Source of the DNA: Serripes groenlandicus
Taxonomy: Eukaryota > Mollusca > Bivalvia > Cardiida > Cardiidae
Assembly (NCBI GenBank): GCA_031761405.1
Contig: JASEVX010000017.1
Location: 11,605,200-11,669,199 of the forward strand
Direction: 5' to 3'
DNA length: 64,000 nt
Shown here piece by piece: positions 61,863-64,000 of the stretch (the stretch's first letter is position 1; each line of letters starts with the position of its first letter). The translations under genes were made by a program, and so were the position numbers. The notes below the pieces were generated by a model that did not search any database, was not told where the DNA came from, and worked only from the letters and a program-made list of their open reading frames with translations.

Positions 61863-62162
61863 TGTAAAGATGTAATCAAATAGCTTTCTCAGTGACACGG
61901 TTAGCATTCTCTAACTGAACTGTATATTTTGACAGGCGCAATTAACCTGTCCATAAAGTTGGACATCTGACCAATAATTAATGGACTAACTTCCCTAAGG
62001 CAGTTATAAATTTAGTATTTATAGCCACTGAAATATTAGGAGAGTAGTCACTTCTGGTGGCCGTTGACTTGGACATAGAAGTTTGAGAAAGCCACAGTTT
62101 GGCCGGTTTTGGGACTCGTTATAAACAAGTTGAAATGTATTACGAGTTGTAACTTTGTTACA
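61863..62162 (+). repeat. 3' LTR of copy 2
   Basis: TGTAAAGATGTAATCAAA to TTTGTTACA, preceded by a purine-rich ACATGGAAAGG that may be the polypurine tract. Confidence 0.85.
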
Positions 62163-62165
62163 ATA

Positions 62166-62256
62166 CCGTTTGCGACTATAAACATCACTATATAACCGTT
62201 TGCGACTATATACATCACTACATATCGTTTGCGACAAAAACATCACTACATATCGT
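62166..62256. repeat. short tandem of ACCGTTTGCGACTATA-AACATCACTA
   Basis: Three or so ~33-bp units beginning at the LTR boundary. Part of the unit also stands left of the element (57366-57386), so the LTR element landed within this array. Confidence 0.7.
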
Positions 62257-62270
62257 TTTATTGTACTCAC

Positions 62271-62822
62271 CAATATTGACATCACGTTACATACCGATCC
62301 CTTAGCTAGTTCTACTACTTCAAACCCTTGTTCCCCCGAGTGCTCTATCTCTTCTATTACTCGTTGGATTTCAGTTTTCATAATATTTTCAAATCGTGCA
62401 ATACCATCACCATATACGTGAAGTCCTTTCGACAAAGCCTTTCTCAGGTCTCCATGCATCTTTCCCGGGTTTCTCAACGTAATATTTTTACGTTTACTTA
62501 CAAGGTCAGCGATAAATATTGTAGGTCTGTATTTGAATACTTGCTTAAACCCTTCCCCACAAAACGCTTTATTCACTACGTCTGCGGAGTTCAACAACAT
62601 ATTTGTAGTTCCGAATATCTTCATTTCATAAATACGACCATACTGGCGAGCTAACTCTGACAATTGCATGTGTATCTGACCTGGTTTTAATAGTAAAGCG
62701 GAACCTACAATCGGATAGGCGTATGGTCCCGGAAGTCCTGATTTTCGTTGACCTGACGTGAAGTATGCATACAGTAATAACAGTCCGAGAATAATGAGAA
62801 CTGCTGTTGTAAACCACTCCAT
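62271..62822 (-). pseudogene. P450 gene B exon 1 (open)
   Basis: 552 nt with ATG, membrane anchor and GLPGP hinge, ending at a GTGAGT donor as in gene A. No stop in this exon. Differences from A are scattered substitutions such as YAYFTSGQRK for YRYFTSDQRK. Confidence 0.85.
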
Positions 62823-63051
62823 CGTGTGTTTGTTACTGAAAGCAAATAGTTTAACATTTGTTTTATGTTTATACGGTAATAACAAAGAGAATGTCATAGA
62901 TCCGAGATTTCTTAATCCACGCCCAGTGTCATGCTTCACAAACAAACCGACAAGTAATGGTTAAAAACTACCCGGTTCTCATGCATCACCTGGCTTTGGT
63001 TTGTGATGCAGAAACCACGTTCGAGTGTACCGGATAGAACTTATCGAATGT

Positions 63052-63098
63052 TTTGATTGGCTAAAATACTGCAATTTATTTGCATAATAAGTTATCGG
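63052..63098 (-). promoter_or_regulatory. candidate promoter elements upstream of P450 gene B
   Basis: Preserves the octamer (ATGCAAAT on the minus strand) and AGCCAATCAAAA of gene A at the same distance from the ATG. Motif match only. Confidence 0.35.
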
Positions 63099-63619
63099 CT
63101 CTATCAATTTTCACATGAACACCGGCTACATACGGATACTTTACTGACAGCTTGAGAATTGTCTGCTCTGATCTCAACACCATTTGGACAAGTGCATGAG
63201 AAAAAGGTACAAGTTTGAATTTCTGAACAGTGCAGGTCTACATCATCTGGTCCACCTGCCCAGTCTTATCAAAACCTACACACGTTGACAGAATCTTCTA
63301 ACAAGCGTGGATAAGTAATATGTGAACAGTGTAGATCTGGATCTAAACTGTTTACGAAAGCCAGCTTGGACAGTTTTCCCATACACGGGCTCATTCAAGT
63401 TAGAACACAGTCAGTTACCATAAAATGAACAATATTTGCCTAACAGTGAGAACGAGAGTTGAATTGTATGGTGAACGCCCTCATACAAGATTAAAAATAC
63501 TTCATCCCCGGTGCCAGTTGGTTTAACAATAGGTCCATTGGTGTTCACTACTTCGATAATGGGGTAAAGAAAAGAGTATTGACAGCTAATTGTGTTTTGT
63601 TTCATGTACATTCGATTAT

Positions 63620-63848
63620 GGACCTTTTCCCTCATACGACAATTCTGCAGCAGACGACTTTGAACGTATTTTGTTAAAACATAGAAAATCTCCATACGTG
63701 AATGGATAACCTATGATAAAAAGTGGAAAACATTGTGGCAAAAGGGGAAATTGCACGTTTTGTGCAATTTCTTCTTTTATTACTATGTTTTCAAAAAGCC
63801 GTCTGCTGCAGAGGTGTCAGAAAGCGTCTATATGAGGGAAAGGGTTAA
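63620..63848. mobile_element. foldback element of the AACCCTTTCC family at the end of unit B
   Basis: CCTTTTCCCTCATACGACAA at the left and GTCTATATGAGGGAAAGGGT at the right, with GTGGCAAAAGGGGAAATTGC facing GCAATTTCTTCTTTTATTAC inside. Confidence 0.75.
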
Positions 63849-63849
63849 A

Positions 63850-64000
63850 GGCTATATACTCATGTACGTATGTGATAAGTGCAGCTGTTTTCAAGACGCG
63901 TGGTAAGATACAAGGGAACCCTTGATAGCTCTTTCTGGAAAGACCAGCTGGTTCATTTACATGCTGTATGTATGGCATCGATACACGTCAGACAGGCTTT
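63850..64000. repeat. possible start of a third duplication unit
   Basis: Matches 43090-43260 in the same orientation (GTGATAAGTGCAGCTGTTTT, GATAGCTCTTTCTGGAAAGA compared with GATATCTCTTTCTGAAAAGA). It runs off the window edge. Confidence 0.5.

Larger units (their letters stand above)
57387..62162 (+). mobile_element. Gypsy-type LTR retrotransposon, copy 2, in P450 B intron 1
   Basis: LTRs at 57387-57681 and 61863-62162, flanked by ATAC on both sides (57383-57386 and 62163-62166), a 4-bp target duplication. Gag, protease and the first half of reverse transcriptase remain. An internal deletion removes about 2.6 kb covering the rest of reverse transcriptase, RNase H and integrase. A 530-bp foreign segment interrupts it at 59024-59553. 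Defective. Same family and orientation as copy 1. Confidence 0.9.
45609..62822 (-). pseudogene. cytochrome P450 gene B, six exons, disrupted
   Basis: Paralogue of gene A. Exons at 62271-62822, 56492-56674, 55480-55618, 53992-54257, 52937-53064 and 45609-45828 keep the same splice sites and phases. Breaks: exon 2 has a 21-nt net deletion and a TAA; exon 3 has TAA at its second and fourteenth codons; exon 6 has a TAA twelve codons before the end, where gene A reads NPKAF. Exons 1, 4 and 5 are open and carry the anchor, AGILTT, ETMR and FRPERF motifs, and exon 6 keeps FGTGRRKCPG. Two LTR retrotransposons sit in introns 1 and 5. The whole is unlikely to make a working enzyme. A short exon 1 product is possible but speculative. 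Confidence 0.85.

Overview
This is nuclear DNA from an animal, most likely a bivalve mollusc. The reasons are AT-rich sequence, spliced genes with GT-AG introns, CYP2-clan cytochrome P450 exons, tRNA-derived SINEs, and many short inverted-repeat and tandem families of the kind that crowd bivalve genomes. The species call is inference. All protein-coding content is either one duplicated P450 gene or mobile elements.

Layout. The window is built from two diverged direct copies of one segment. Unit A runs from about 1.25 to 31.74 kb and unit B from about 41.93 to 63.62 kb; a short block near the right edge (63.85-64.0 kb) resembles 43.1-43.3 kb and may begin a third unit. Each unit carries a six-exon P450 gene on the minus strand. 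In unit A the six exons (ATG at 30964, stop at 9691) join in frame to a predicted 502-residue P450. In unit B all six exons are recognisable, but exons 2, 3 and 6 contain in-frame stops, so it is a pseudogene.

Mobile elements explain most of the length difference. Intron 5 of gene A holds a 13,215-bp DNA transposon (9975-23189) with 102-bp terminal inverted repeats, an AT dinucleotide on each side, and a paralogous empty site in unit B near 45.88 kb. It encodes three spliced genes: a THAP-DDE transposase (ISL2EU / PIF-Harbinger-like), a SAP-SWIM-YqaJ nuclease, and a Crypton-type (DUF3504-like) tyrosine recombinase. Internal subterminal repeats meeting back to back near 17.49 kb suggest it formed by fusion of two related elements, with loss of the two inner terminal repeats. 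It also contains a 519-bp palindrome and the decayed tail of a second YqaJ gene. In unit B, intron 5 and intron 1 each hold a degenerate Gypsy-type LTR retrotransposon of one family (46117-52911 and 57387-62162).

The rest (31.7-41.9 kb and the left 9 kb) is repeat-rich non-coding DNA: about seven copies of one 200-265-bp inverted-repeat element, foldback elements, SINEs, a LINE fragment, tandem arrays and a relic Gypsy integrase. The best candidate for an undescribed system is the three-enzyme transposon: a DDE transposase, a PD-(D/E)XK nuclease and a tyrosine recombinase inside a single pair of inverted repeats.
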